DNA of 64,000 nt from positions 248,001-312,000 of the forward strand of contig SPDT01000004.1 of the NCBI GenBank assembly GCA_008477525.1. The letters run 5' to 3'. Shown here in pieces: positions 10,602 to 21,194 of the stretch. Source of the DNA: Hypomyces perniciosus. Taxonomy: Eukaryota > Ascomycota > Sordariomycetes > Hypocreales > Hypocreaceae. The stretch's first letter is position 1. Every line of letters starts with the position of its first letter. The notes beneath the pieces are model-generated. The model was not told where the DNA came from, did not search any database, and worked only from the letters and a program-made list of their open reading frames with translations. A program made the translations under genes and the position numbers.

Positions 10602-13433
10602 CTATAATAATTGAAGTTAATTTTTAAAGGATAAACTAAAGCTTATAGGTTGATATTAATAGAGAGGTTAAAGATAAATACTAAATAGGGTAATATAGTT
10701 ATAATTCTATAAAATAGGCGGTTTTAGTAAATATAATTGTTAATAACTGTTTAGGTAACTATATTAAATAAGTAATAAGCTAGTTGGATATATATAAAGG
10801 AGATATATAGTAAATGTATTTAGATTTTTTAGATTATAGCAATCCTAGTAATCCTGGATTATAGTTCTATATAGTAATCTTTTTTATAGGATCGCGCTTA
10901 TAGTTGCGATCTGTTAGTGATTGGCTAGAGGCTTTAATGTTCTGCCGTGATCCCGTGACTAGGTCTTCGATATGGTTGGGTTGTAACAAAAGGCTACTCC
11001 TATATACTAAACTATATACCTGCGCCTATAAAAAAGTAAAAATAACATTATATTCTGCTATTTTTTCTTCTTTTACCTACCTAAATATAATCCTATTTTA
11101 CTATAATTAAAGCATTACCTTTACTTTAAATCCTGCTCTAGAATTATTTAATTATATTTATTTTCCTCTTTTATTATAATATCCTCTTTAAAGCAAAACC
11201 TTTACTCTTTTATTTTGTTTTTCTAGCCTATAAAAAATAACTTAAAACTTTACTCCTTTACTATATTAGCTAAATAGTTTTAAGCTGTATTAAATACTTT
11301 TTAAAGTTAAATAAATATAACTTTACTATTAGTTTTATTATAAATTAATATAGCTATTAACTACTAGAAATCTACTTTCAATTTAACTAGTATATTAATA
11401 GCTATTTATAACTATTTATTAATATAACAATTAAATTAAGCGATAATTACTATAATAATTTTATATATATATCTAATTACAAGGCAGGTAAATAGCGCTT
11501 TTATATTAAAGATATTTATAATTTATTATATAACCTTTGCTATAAAAATAGGCATTAAACTTGAACTTAAAGGCAATACTTTATATAATTATAAAAGGAT
11601 TAGTAATTATTAGAGCAGCTTAAGTTAAAATTATAGTACTTTAAGATATATTTAAAGGTGCCCCTGCCTTTAATTAAATATTACTTTAAGCTTTTAATAT
11701 CCTTAATAGATTATAAAACTTCTAATACTTTATTAAAGGAAAATAAATTTTTATAAAATTAATTTATTTTCTTAAACATTAATACATTTATATTTTTAAT
11801 TAATACAGGTACCTTTACTACTTTAACTTTTATAGGGATAACTGTAAGCACTATATACAATAATTTCTTAACTTACAGGCCTATATAGTTAAGAAAGCTA
11901 GATTCCTTTATTTATTTAGCTTTTATATAGTCCTATATATAGAAAAACTTAAAGCTAATAAATATAGCTATTTAAGCCTATTCTAGATCTAATAAACACT
12001 TTATAGACTTATTAATATTAAACTTAATTAACTAATAGCGGCTTTAAATAACATCCTTATCTCCTTTAACTTTAAGAAGTATAGAATAAGTAACTTAAAG
12101 GGATTTAAACTTTTATTTTAAGATTAATACCAATACCTTTACTTTAAAAGTTTAGTTAAAAGCTATATAAATATAATTTAGGTTTTATATTAATTTATAA
12201 CAGTAAATACATTTATTATTATAAATTTTAAAATAATAGTAAAAGATATTCTGCCTTTTCTAATTAAGTATTATTTAATTAAATTAAATTAAGGCCAATA
12301 AGCACCCTTAAAAATAACTTATAGAAGGAATATAATAAAGATTAGCGACTAATACTTAACTAACCTTAAAGTACCAGTAAATAACCCTATAAAAGAAAAT
12401 AAATTAATTGATTATAATGATAGTTTTTCCTAATAACTAGTTATCCTCTTACCTTTATATAACCGAAAAGGACTATAATACTAATAGTTAATACCTAAAA
12501 TAACTTCCTATATTAACAATACCTATACTCTTAACTATATAGCCTAATTAATTACGGTAAAGGAAAAGAAAAGTATTTTCCTTTATATTATAAATAATGC
12601 TAGTAGTAAAAAGATAAAATAGTATTATTAGCCTTATAATATAAGCGGCGTTTTTTATAAAAACAGTTATAAAATTAGCGATTAAAAGTAAATTAATACG
12701 CTTTTTAATAACACTATAACCTCTTTAACCCCCGCTAACGGCAATAGCTATTACCGATAATATAGAAACTTAAATAAAAAGTTAACTTCCTTTAAAGAAA
12801 GTAATAGCTTTTATAATGCATTAAAGGATAATTAAAACTTAAAAGATAAAAGAGTTTTTAAAGTTACTGTAAAACCTAATTAAAAGGCAATTAAAAAAAA
12901 TAAAAAGCTTTTATAAAATTAAATAAAAGAGGTTAAGCTATAATAATAGGCTTTATAGCAGTAATAAAGAAAACTATAGTTTAATATTCCTAAATCTAAT
13001 AAATTATAGCCTTAAATATATATTATAGTTTAACCCTGCTTAAATTGATAAATAAGTCGGCTGAAGATAATATCTGAAAATAAGTTTATATATTTATATA
13101 AATAATAAAGTAAGTAATATCAAATAAACAGATAACTGCTTAAAATGCCTAGTAATAAAAAGATTAAAAGGAAAGGACTATTTAATTATAATAATTTTAA
13201 TAAAAGGAGAATAGTTTAATATAAATTAAATAAAAAGGAATTAATAGTATAGGCAGCAGTGATTTTACTTTTAATTTTTTTCTTTTTTCTTTTTAATACA
13301 CTTTTTTTTATTAATTTCCTATATTATTTATATTTTCCTGAAATATTATTATACTAGTATTACAGGGATTAATAGGATAAGCGTTTTATTAAAATTTACT
13401 TCTTTTATTCGCAAATATTTATAAAGAGGGTTT
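10602..13433. other. RIP-decayed AT-rich DNA, no recognisable gene
   Basis: About 2.8 kb of AT-rich sequence with TAA/TAG stops in all frames. No domain could be recognised. It ends at an LTR-like repeat (13434), so it may be the decayed body of a retroelement, or the continuation of the element at 1-4044 on the other side of the plasmid. It contains one repeat described separately (10694-10988). Confidence 0.5.
10694..10988 (+). repeat. dispersed repeat, long copy
   Basis: Shares its first ~55 bp with 14580-14635 and its last ~40 bp (ending cgatatggttgggttgtaac) with 14668-14708. The copy near 14.6 kb lacks the middle. This copy shows more A/T at shared positions in the first block, consistent with stronger RIP. 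The element class is unknown. Confidence 0.55.
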
Positions 13434-13821
13434 TATTAAAGGTAATTAATATACTTAATACACTTATATTTTTTTATTAACTTACTTAAAAAAAAGTCGG
13501 CTATTTATTTAAATAGCGATTAAATTAAAAAGTATGAGAAATATAAAGATATATAAATAAACTTAATTTCATATAAACTAATATTTTTCCCCCTTTAATA
13601 TAAAACCTTACCTGTAACTTTATAGCCGCTAAGGCATATAAAGGTAACCGTTAATTGCTTTTAGCTGCTGGCATTATAATCAAATAATCTACAGTATCTT
13701 TTAATCTCTATATTACTCGATTACTGCTTTATGGTTCTGTCAGGAGCGCGGTTCCCGCGCTTAATACTAGTCCTTGTGTGTGGGTGTGTGTGTGTTTGGG
13801 AGTACCAAATCCCCCTCGACA
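13434..13821 (+). repeat. LTR-like repeat, copy 1 (388 bp)
   Basis: Aligns along its full length with 22359-22759 and 59832-60233. In the best preserved copy the family starts TGTTGGGGG and ends CCCCCTCGACA, i.e. TG...CA with inverted ends, as in retrotransposon LTRs. Conserved landmarks are tcaggagcgcggttcccgcg and a GT-rich tract before the end. The first third of this copy is heavily RIP-mutated. No second LTR could be paired with it, so it may be a solo LTR. Confidence 0.65.
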
Positions 13822-13939
13822 AAATATCTGAGAGAAAATTAAGATTAAGGCGAAGCTTAAAGAAGCGAAAGACTAGTTAAAGAGTCGAATAACAGGAAGA
13901 ATAATGCTAATTAAATAGACTATAAAGTTAGGATATACT

Positions 13940-14170
13940 GGTAGGAATACTATTAATACTAGTAAAAGAACTATTAATACTAGTAGAAAGAAAGCTATTA
14001 ATATTAGCGGAGAGGCTGCCGATACTGGTAGGTTGGCTATTGATGCTAGTGGAAAAAAGGCTATTGATACTGGTAGGTTAGCTACCAATGCTAGTAGAAA
14101 GAAGGCTATTAATGCCAGTAGGTCGGCTATTGATGTTAGTGGGGAAAAGGCCATTAATGCTGGCAGATAA
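13940..14170 (+). repeat. minisatellite with alternating 21- and 24-bp units
   Basis: Units starting gctattgat...ggtaggt (21 bp) alternate with gctattgat...ggaaaaaag (24 bp), making a 45-bp higher-order unit. Because 45 is divisible by three, the + frame gives a 15-residue repeat of the A-I-D-T-G-R-L-A-I-D-A-S-G-K-K type, interrupted by a stop at about 14167 and continuing in another frame to a TAG near 14285 (ending ...D-D-K-E-L-V-Y-S-Q). It may be the relic of a repeat-containing protein gene; no function is assigned. Confidence 0.65.
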
Positions 14171-14399
14171 GGCTGCCGATACTATAGCAAATAGTGCTAC
14201 TAAAGCTATTAAAGTCGGCTTAATAAAAGAAGACGCTGATGATAAAGAACTGGTATACTCGCAATCTATAGTGGAAAAGTTATAGCTAAGGCAGGAATAG
14301 CCTTAGCTAAAGGGGTATATTGGATAACATGGAATAGTCGAAAAAGTCTAATACAGATAACACGAATTGGAATACAAAGAGGGTCTAAAAGGGTAGAGA

Positions 14400-14422
14400 A
14401 GAAGAACGCGTCGCGTTCTTCT
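14400..14422. repeat. 23-bp near-perfect palindrome
   Basis: Eleven paired bases (agaagaacgcg / cgcgttcttct) around a single central T. It contains an ACGCGT MluI-type core. It could form a cruciform or be a dimeric protein site; no function can be assigned. Confidence 0.6.
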
Positions 14423-14579
14423 AGCACTATAAATTGGCTGGCCGGGAAACTATTAGTGAGGAGGAGGACAGTTCTATAGATATTAGAAGCAGGGACGAAC
14501 AGAGCTGGAATTCAGGTGCCTTTTAACCCGTATAGTGAAATAAATGTGCTGACTATACGATCCACTTTACGCGACAGTA

Positions 14580-14708
14580 ATACAGTTATAATCCTATAGA
14601 ACAGGCAGTTCTAGTAAATGCAATTAATTACTTCCTAATAATTAATCGGTATAACCAATATTCTCCTGTGTCCCTATAACCTAGTCTTCGATATGGTTGG
14701 GTTGTAAC
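14580..14708 (+). repeat. dispersed repeat, short copy
   Basis: Shorter partner of 10694-10988, missing the middle of that copy, and less AT-rich at shared positions. It ends with the same cgatatggttgggttgtaac string. Confidence 0.5.
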
Positions 14709-14786
14709 ATTATATTATGATCCTGTTTATATTAAACCCTTTTAATCTACCAAAACGCTAGCGATTGGATCACAAACGCCCTATAA

Positions 14787-15271
14787 ATTGAGACGGTCTT
14801 GCAGGGGCAGACCCCGGCTGGCACCGGTACTACCAAAGTACTTGGAATCCATTCTGCCGCTGGTCACAAAATCGGACCAGGCAGTTATAGTGTTGGTGTC
14901 ATCTACGGACAGACCCAACCTGGCGATGGTTCATTCCTTGTCCATCAGCATATCGGATACTTCCATCCCACCAAGACAGGAAACTATAGGACGATGGCGC
15001 GCTTATGTGACTGGGAGATAAGGCGAAGTCCGGGTTTACGAGCGATAATGCCGATATGTATGCACCGGGCCCCACGCCGCTCCATTACCCTGCTACCGCT
15101 GGGAGCTATATCCCTTTCAGGCTGGATTTCGTCCAGGCAGAGAGGTGTGGCTTTTTCAACTTCACTATTACTGATCCTGATAACAATTTGGTCGTGGGTC
15201 TTACACAGCCGGTGACCGACAATCAACTCGTCTTTGATTGTGGCTCAGAGCCGTCGGCCTTCGACTTTTAA
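14787..15271 (+). pseudogene. GLEYA-like adhesin domain, broken
   Basis: A GC-balanced coding relic in three pieces. The first piece (from about 14790) reads ...H-I-G-Y-F-H-P-T-K-T-G-N-Y. After a small frame change it continues L-G-D-K-A-K-S-G-F-T-S-D-N-A-D-M-Y and then A-G-S-Y-I-P-F-R-L-D-F-V-Q-A-E (near 15098), F-N-F-T-I-T-D-P-D, ending in TAA at 15269-15271. These strings follow the pattern of fungal GLEYA/PA14-type lectin adhesins (sugar-binding cell-wall proteins). TGA at 15008-15010 stands where the family has Trp, consistent with a G-to-A change. No signal peptide or upstream exon is visible, so it is a truncated pseudogene. Family membership is inferred from pattern only. Confidence 0.65.
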
Positions 15272-16738
15272 TCCATGACGGCAGAAACCCGTCAACTATA
15301 TACTACATTCTTAATGTAAGTGGCGCTTTTATCCATTTATCGAGTTTCATCAAGAGACTAATAAGCCTGTTTAGTATAAACTAAAAGTAGACTAAGTGCA
15401 ATATTTTATCGGCAGTGTAAGGGCAGCACTAAGGCTGGTAATAAATGGCTAACGAATATATAACACTACTTTAATAGTTTTTACAGCACTAATCTTTTTT
15501 AATTTACTATTTTTTACTACTCTTTTAACCGTATTCTATAGACCTATTTAAGGCTATTATTAACGTTGATTGACTTGTATACTATATTAGACTGTTGGTT
15601 TGTCGGTGGAAAACACTCACATATACACAAACACACAACTAGACTATATGAAGTTATAAATAAGACGTGCGGTAGCACGGCTAATAGGACCACGAACCGC
15701 AAGATACTGATACCCAAAGACACTGCGCATCATTCGATCATGGTACCGACAGCCAGAATTAACTTGCGCAGGCCTCCTCAATGCCTTTGTGGTCGTTAGA
15801 AGCAAGCCAGGGTCAGAAGGTGAACAGGGAAGAAGGTGAACAGGGAAGAAGGTTGATGTATTAAACTAAGACTATTTGTCTATGTTTTATAGCTAACTCC
15901 TAATATAGTTAGTACTGTATTAGGCAGTATTTATATATTAGCGAAGGTAGAAAGGAGAAAGAAATGTGCTTAGGACGAGCATGTACGTTAGTCCCGACAA
16001 CCTCTAAGTAGAAAATGAGAAATTGGGCGCGGAAACCGAGAGATTGCAAGCTGATAATAAAGCATTGCCAACTAGCAGTAAACAACTGCCCTTCTACCCA
16101 GTATGCAGACTGTTTCCATTCACCCCCCAAGGTTATTTTCAGAATGGTGGTGGTTATCCAGGAGAGGAGAGCTACTTAGTCGCCTACTAGCCACTAAGTC
16201 TTTCAAACAATATCGAGACTATATGTATCTTTAAAAACAATAGACCACTTCTATTCATACTGCCAGAGCCTGTAAATCGCTAAAATACCTGATCATTCAC
16301 CTTTTCCGGTCGTCCTTTCTGCCCCCGTGCCCCGATCTTTTCACATTCAGGTCGCTTATGTAAATTGATGGTGGTACTAGCATAGCTCTCATATCAATTT
16401 CTATAGACTGTAGTATCTCACTCATTTCGTTAGCTTTTAAATTAGGGACTACTCATGTCGTCAATCGTTTCCATCCTCTTCACACTATGCCGCAGGTCTC
16501 CAAGACATTATCATTATTATATGCTCTCTAATTGTGGTAACTTGTTCCCACACAGCCCTGCAAATCAATCTCAACTACAAAGACAATGCCTAAAATCCTG
16601 GATGTCAGGATGAGCAACATATAAGCAGCGCCTGAACTAGCATATATAAAGGCGGCGTTAGGATTAAGAAAAGGTAAATACATCAGTCGAAACCGAACAT
16701 GTAGGCTATAGGGACGAAAATAAAGATCTATATCTCTT
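15272..16738. other. intergenic DNA with minor repeats
   Basis: No supportable gene. From 15599 a stretch starting tgtcggtgg, with CA-rich text and an aaccgc segment, resembles the 3' end of the 390-400-bp LTR family in reverse orientation, apparently truncated. At 15815-15846 there are two exact copies of the 16-mer agaaggtgaacaggga. The rest is moderately AT-rich unique sequence downstream of the rhodanese gene. Confidence 0.4.
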
Positions 16739-16835
16739 GTGGAATCCGCGAACGGTTATTTGAACCGAATTCGCCCAAATACCCTGGCCAACCTGCAAGC
16801 AACAACTGGAAGCCCGTTTCAAAGCCAGTCATTCA

Positions 16836-17312
16836 TCAGGGTGTGCTTGCCTGGCTCTCCAAATACCGCTTCCAGCCCCAATAACCACCATCCAAATCCG
16901 TGGCCCTGGCCAGCCCCAACTTTTGCAACTCCCTCGCCGCCAGGGAACTCGTGTAACCCTCCGAACACGAGACAACGACCCGCGTATCGTAGCCAAATTC
17001 GTCCACAATCTCCTTGATACGGGACTCGCTTTGCGGATCCAGTCGCCACTCCAGCACGTTGCGCTCGATGATGCTGATGGTGTGTTTGGTGGTGGATGCG
17101 TCGAGGAGGGGCGCCTCGGGGAAGGCAAGGGCGCCTTCTCGCTCGCGCTGGGCAGCAGGCCGGATATCCACGATGTGGGTTGGGCCGCGAGATGAGGGGG
17201 ATTGCAGCTCCGTGAGGAGTTGGGAAGGGGTAATGCGGGTGAGGTGCGTGCGTGCTTCGTCAAGGATCTCGTTGATGCTTTTGGCACCAGTGGGAGGAGT
17301 GTGTTTTGACAT
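16836..17312 (-). CDS. single-domain rhodanese (sulfurtransferase-like protein)
   Basis: 158 residues from ATG 17312 (M-S-K-H-T-P-P). The frame is open to an upstream ATG at 17366, but that extension is unlike the family. The N-terminal S-I-N-E-I-L-D-E-A-R-T-H-L-T-R-I-T-P helix is followed by a rhodanese fold: V-D-I-R-P near 48-52, E-R-N-V-L-E-W-R near 83-90, and the active-site loop C-S-E-G-Y-T-S with Cys116, then D-G-G-Y-W-G-W. Rhodaneses carry sulfur as a Cys persulfide; the substrate cannot be told. The R-P-A-A-Q-R...R-N-V-L-E-W-R...V-V-V-S-C-S-E-G-Y-T-S-S-L-A-A pattern resembles actinobacterial stand-alone rhodaneses, so ancient transfer is possible. Intronless, probably cytosolic. It lies divergent to the TPR gene. 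A complete functional gene is likely. Confidence 0.88.
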   Translation of the reverse strand: MSKHTPPTGAKSINEILDEARTHLTRITPSQLLTELQSPSSRGPTHIVDIRPAAQREREGALAFPEAPLLDASTTKHTISIIERNVLEWRLDPQSESRIKEIVDEFGYDTRVVVSCSEGYTSSLAARELQKLGLARATDLDGGYWGWKRYLESQASTP

Positions 17313-17655
17313 TTCGAAATTTACCCAAGTCAAGTGACAGAGAGTTGCGAAGAGTGAAGAATACAAACTTCACGATAAGACGAGAGCTGAGTGGATGATG
17401 TACTCTGTAGAAAATGGTGTGATTTCTCACGTTAATTACGCCTTGTGGATCCTAGAGGTGCGCGGTTAATTGGTTTTTAGGCTTATCATTCAGTCATTTG
17501 CCATTTACCATCAGGTCCACTACTGATTGCGGCTGCTCAAGAGATGAAGGGAAAACGCTCATGGGGAGACGCTCTGAAGGATACCTAGGATCACATCAAT
17601 AGGTACAAGTAGACGGCTAACATATTGGAGAGAGAGTACACCCAATCAACCCCAG
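17313..17655. promoter_or_regulatory. shared divergent promoter region
   Basis: A 343-bp spacer between the start codons of the rhodanese (-) and TPR (+) genes, so it must hold both promoters. No clear TATA box or known operator could be recognised. Divergent sharing suggests possible co-regulation (inference). Confidence 0.5.
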
Positions 17656-19317
17656 ATGGAAGACTTTAACCTCGGCACGCATACTCGTGCCATTGCGACA
17701 ACATCTGCGGACGCGCAACGATGGTTCGACATGGGCCTCAACTGGTGCTTCGGCTTCAACCAAGAAGCTGGTTTGGCATGTTTCCTCAAAGCGCTCACGT
17801 TCGACCCGAACTGCCCCATGGCCCATTGGGGTGTGGCCTACGCTTACGGGCCTTTCTACAACTTGACATGGCACGAGTTCGGCGAGCAGGAGGCTGCAAC
17901 GACGATCCGGTTGGCGCGACAGCATTTAGCCCATGCGCGTGAGCATGCGACAGACCCGGCAGAGCGCGGCCTCGTCGACAGCCTCGCCGGCCGCTTCCTG
18001 GAGCCGCACCCAGTCGCCGCCGAAGCGTATGCCATGTGGGACAACGAGTACGCAGATCGTCTACGGGGCCTGCATCAACGATACCCTGATGACCACGACA
18101 TCATGGCTCTCTTCGTGGAAGCACTACTCACCCGCACAGTGCGCCGCCTGTTTGATGTGCGGACGGGTTTGCCCGCGCCTGGCTCCGCCGTGGTCGAAGC
18201 ATTAGCTGTCATCGAACGCTCCATCTCGCTGGCCAACGAGACAGGCCAGTCGCAACATGCCGCCATCCATCACCTGCACATTCACGCGCTGGAGATGTCC
18301 AACGAGCCAGAGAAGGCGCTGCCCTCGGCGGATATCCTCGCCACGCTCTGCCCGGATGCTGGACATTTGAACCATATGCCGGGGCACATCTACGCTTTGT
18401 GCGGCCGCTGGCAACAGGCGCACGAAGCAAGTAACCGGGCAATTCGAGCGGACGACCTCTATGCCAATGTTCCCGGAACGCCCAAGATAAGCTTCTACGT
18501 CCTCGCGCGATGCCACGATCTGCACCTGCAGATATTCGCCTGCATGTTTCTCGGCAAGTTCGCGCCTGCGCTGGCTGCGGCCGACAAAGTCCGGAGAATG
18601 CTGAGCGAGGACCTTTTACGGGTGCAGGGGCGGCCAAAGCTGGCCATGATGGCCGAGGCCTACTACAGCATGAGGTTGCATGTGCTCGTGCGCTTCGGCC
18701 GCTGGCTGGACATTGTCCAAGAACCCATGCCTAGCGATCCCGATCTGTATTTGGTGACGACGGCGATGCAACACTATGCGCGTGGCGTGGCCTTCGCCTC
18801 GCTGAAGCGCATCCCCGAGGCAGAAGAGGCGCGCATTGCCTTCGCCACAAGCCTAAAGAGCATCCCCGCCACTTGGCGTTACAACATGAACCCGGCGCAT
18901 ACAGTTCTAGCCGTGGGTGCCGCGATGCTGGATGGTGAACTGGCATACCACAAAGGCAACTATGCAGAGGCATTCGAGCATCTTCGTGAAGCTGTCCAAC
19001 GTGACGACGACTTGAATTACTGCGAGCCGTGGCCATGGATGCACCCGCCCCGGCATGCCCTGGGCGCGCTGCTGGCTGCACAGGGGCATTGGGCGGAAGC
19101 GGAGGAGGTCTACTACGACGACCTCGGTCTCAGCAATCGTGTCCAGCGCTGTGCGCAACATCCTGATAACGTATGGGCACTACAAGGGCTGGTGGAGTGC
19201 CTTGAACAACGTGACGAGCAACATCAATTGCCTGGGCTGCGGCAAAAGCTTGCGCTGGCTTTAGACCGGGCTGATGTGCCTATTGCCTCGTCTTGTATGT
19301 GTAGGAACGGACGATGA
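17656..19317 (+). CDS. TPR-repeat protein, bacterial-like
   Basis: 553 residues, a single uninterrupted exon, clearly GC-rich. The N-terminus M-E-D-F-N-L-G-T-H-T leads into A-Q-R-W-F-D-M-G-L-N-W-C-F-G-F-N (about 20-35) and F-L-K-A-L-T-F-D-P-N-C-P-M-A-H-W-G (about 43-59), a helical TPR pair. Conserved His-rich strings are H-H-L-H-I-H-A-L-E-M-S (205-215) and G-H-L-N-H-M-P-G-H-I-Y (236-246). Further TPR-like helices run to about 520, and the protein ends near S-C-M-C-R. The spacing of His and Cys suggests possible metal binding, but no enzyme activity is established for this family as far as I can tell. Closely similar long TPR proteins are common in bacteria, and the lack of introns fits transfer or great age. 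It sits between RIP-decayed regions yet shows no damage, implying a selected single-copy gene. Confidence 0.85.
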   Translation: MEDFNLGTHTRAIATTSADAQRWFDMGLNWCFGFNQEAGLACFLKALTFDPNCPMAHWGVAYAYGPFYNLTWHEFGEQEAATTIRLARQHLAHAREHATDPAERGLVDSLAGRFLEPHPVAAEAYAMWDNEYADRLRGLHQRYPDDHDIMALFVEALLTRTVRRLFDVRTGLPAPGSAVVEALAVIERSISLANETGQSQHAAIHHLHIHALEMSNEPEKALPSADILATLCPDAGHLNHMPGHIYALCGRWQQAHEASNRAIRADDLYANVPGTPKISFYVLARCHDLHLQIFACMFLGKFAPALAAADKVRRMLSEDLLRVQGRPKLAMMAEAYYSMRLHVLVRFGRWLDIVQEPMPSDPDLYLVTTAMQHYARGVAFASLKRIPEAEEARIAFATSLKSIPATWRYNMNPAHTVLAVGAAMLDGELAYHKGNYAEAFEHLREAVQRDDDLNYCEPWPWMHPPRHALGALLAAQGHWAEAEEVYYDDLGLSNRVQRCAQHPDNVWALQGLVECLEQRDEQHQLPGLRQKLALALDRADVPIASSCMCRNGR

Positions 19318-20430
19318 TTAAGATACTGTTTAAAAGGATAGAAGATAATAATGGCCCGTGGATAAAGACACCGAGGACCCCTGTATCTAATAAGTTGCTT
19401 GTGCTCTAGTCAGTCTGTATACTTAGTTATTCCTCGAAGTGCTTCCTATGTGAATCAATCGCTAAGTGATATATAACCTTGTGGCTTAGCGAGTCGAGAT
19501 TAAGAAGAGTCGAGAAAAGCTAGATAAAATGTTCGGGTAGAAGCAAGAGACTCCACTAGGCACAAGAACAGCTTTACTATTTCACATAGTATTTCACATG
19601 AGCTAATGTATCCACAGCGTATCCCCCTATCTTTATATAAAAGAGCGATTCCGGCCACTTTCCTCTCTTCTAGAATCGCTAATTGTTCCCTAAGAGCATG
19701 ACTGTTACGTCCTGCAGCTTAATCTAACACCAAGACCACCTAGAGCTATATACTAAGCTAACATACCAGACCAGACAGTCCATATCAACTTAATAGCTAA
19801 GCAGCGCTACACTTCGAGCAAATATTTAATTAAATAATTTAATTAAACATACCAAACGAAAGTAGATTATCTCAATCAGTCAGTTAAATATAGCAGCCTA
19901 AATATTTGATAGATTTGACAAATATTTAGTTAAATATAGGTGATTTTAACTTGGATTATAGTTATTCTGGCTTTTAAAGGGATTGAAAATATAGCCTAAA
20001 GTGGGATTTAAACCCGCTAAGTATTAACTAAGCCCGATTAGTATAGCTTTAATCGCGACTGCCTAGCCCTATACTGTAACTTTGATCGCAACTTCAATTA
20101 ATCGCGACTCTTTACCTATTTAAATAAGAATTGCTATTTGCGCAGCACCAAATATCTATTCGCACAGTAAATTTACTTTTTAGACCCACTTTCACCCTAC
20201 CACTACATTTGTACGCCCTTAAAATACTTGCTATTTATATATAAAGCGCATAGAAATACAATATACCTTGTATACAATATACTATTAAGTGAAGTGCATG
20301 TAATATATTAACTTTTACAACTTTATAAATCCATTTCAGTTAATTTCTATTAAATTTATTATAGAAAGTTAGTGATATAAATCTTAGGTATTAAAAAAAA
20401 GAATAGAAAGAATTGTATATAAGCAGTAAT
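19318..20430. other. intergenic DNA grading into RIP-decayed sequence
   Basis: The 3' flank of the TPR gene. Composition drops to AT-rich after about 19800. A short minus-strand stretch near 20030-19990 has a gcgggtttaaatccca string like a degraded tRNA T-arm, but no cloverleaf could be built. Nothing else is supportable. Confidence 0.45.
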
Positions 20431-20650
20431 AGTATTAATATAAAGTTCTATTTCTGCCTTTATAAAGATAATATTTTTTACTTTCTGCTATAGTTTCTTA
20501 AATATATATATTTTTAGGTTAAAGGACCTGCTATTTATAGGCTTTAAGGCTATCGCGAGTAAAGGTTTAATATATTATTAGTATATTAGTAGTATTATAT
20601 ATAAAAACGTTAACATAAGGTGCCAAGACCTAGTATTATAGGAGGGAAGT
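20431..20650 (+). repeat. 220-bp dispersed direct repeat, mutated copy
   Basis: Aligns with 33525-33743 almost without indels, ending acataaggtgccaagacct...taggagggaag. Nearly all differences here are T or A against C or G in the other copy, so this copy has been more heavily RIP-mutated. Element class unknown. Confidence 0.65.
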
Positions 20651-21194
20651 GTATAGTACACAGTGCAGTACTAATAATAATAATAATAATATATAATTAA
20701 CGTTCTATAGCAAAGGCTACCAATTCTAGTAAGGCAAAAGGATATCCTAGGCTAGTATTTGAGTATTATCTAGGATTTTATAGCTTTAAAGGCAAGGTTA
20801 TTAAGCTTAACTCCTATTAATAGGTTAAAGGGCGCAGTAAAAGCCGCAGTATAGGCTGCAGCCTATATTAAGTATCTTTATAGATATAAATATATACCTG
20901 GAAAAACTAGGATTTTTCCAGCCAGTAATTCCTTTTATAACCCTACCTTAAATCATATACTCTATAACCCTTTAAAATCCCTTTATAACCAGGATCTATA
21001 TAATAGCGGTTATAGCGAGTAGGAAAAACCTTAAAAAGGAGGGGTCAGCCTCTTTTAATAGGAGAAAAACCCTCGCGATTAGTGCTGTTTTTTAAACGTT
21101 AATGGGAGCAGTAAGGCCTCAACCTGCTATAGATCCTGTTAGTATCTGATATCCAAAGCGGCCTGGTCCCAAGACTATTTAGTTTTTAGATCCT

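Noticed and set aside
18202..18637. Open frames on the opposite strand of the TPR gene
   Set aside because: Shadow frames of GC-rich coding sequence; no domain and no conserved-looking pattern.
19985..20060. Minus-strand tRNA T-arm-like string gcgggtttaaatccca
   Set aside because: No matching acceptor or anticodon arm; the sequence is RIP-decayed. At best a dead tRNA-derived relic.
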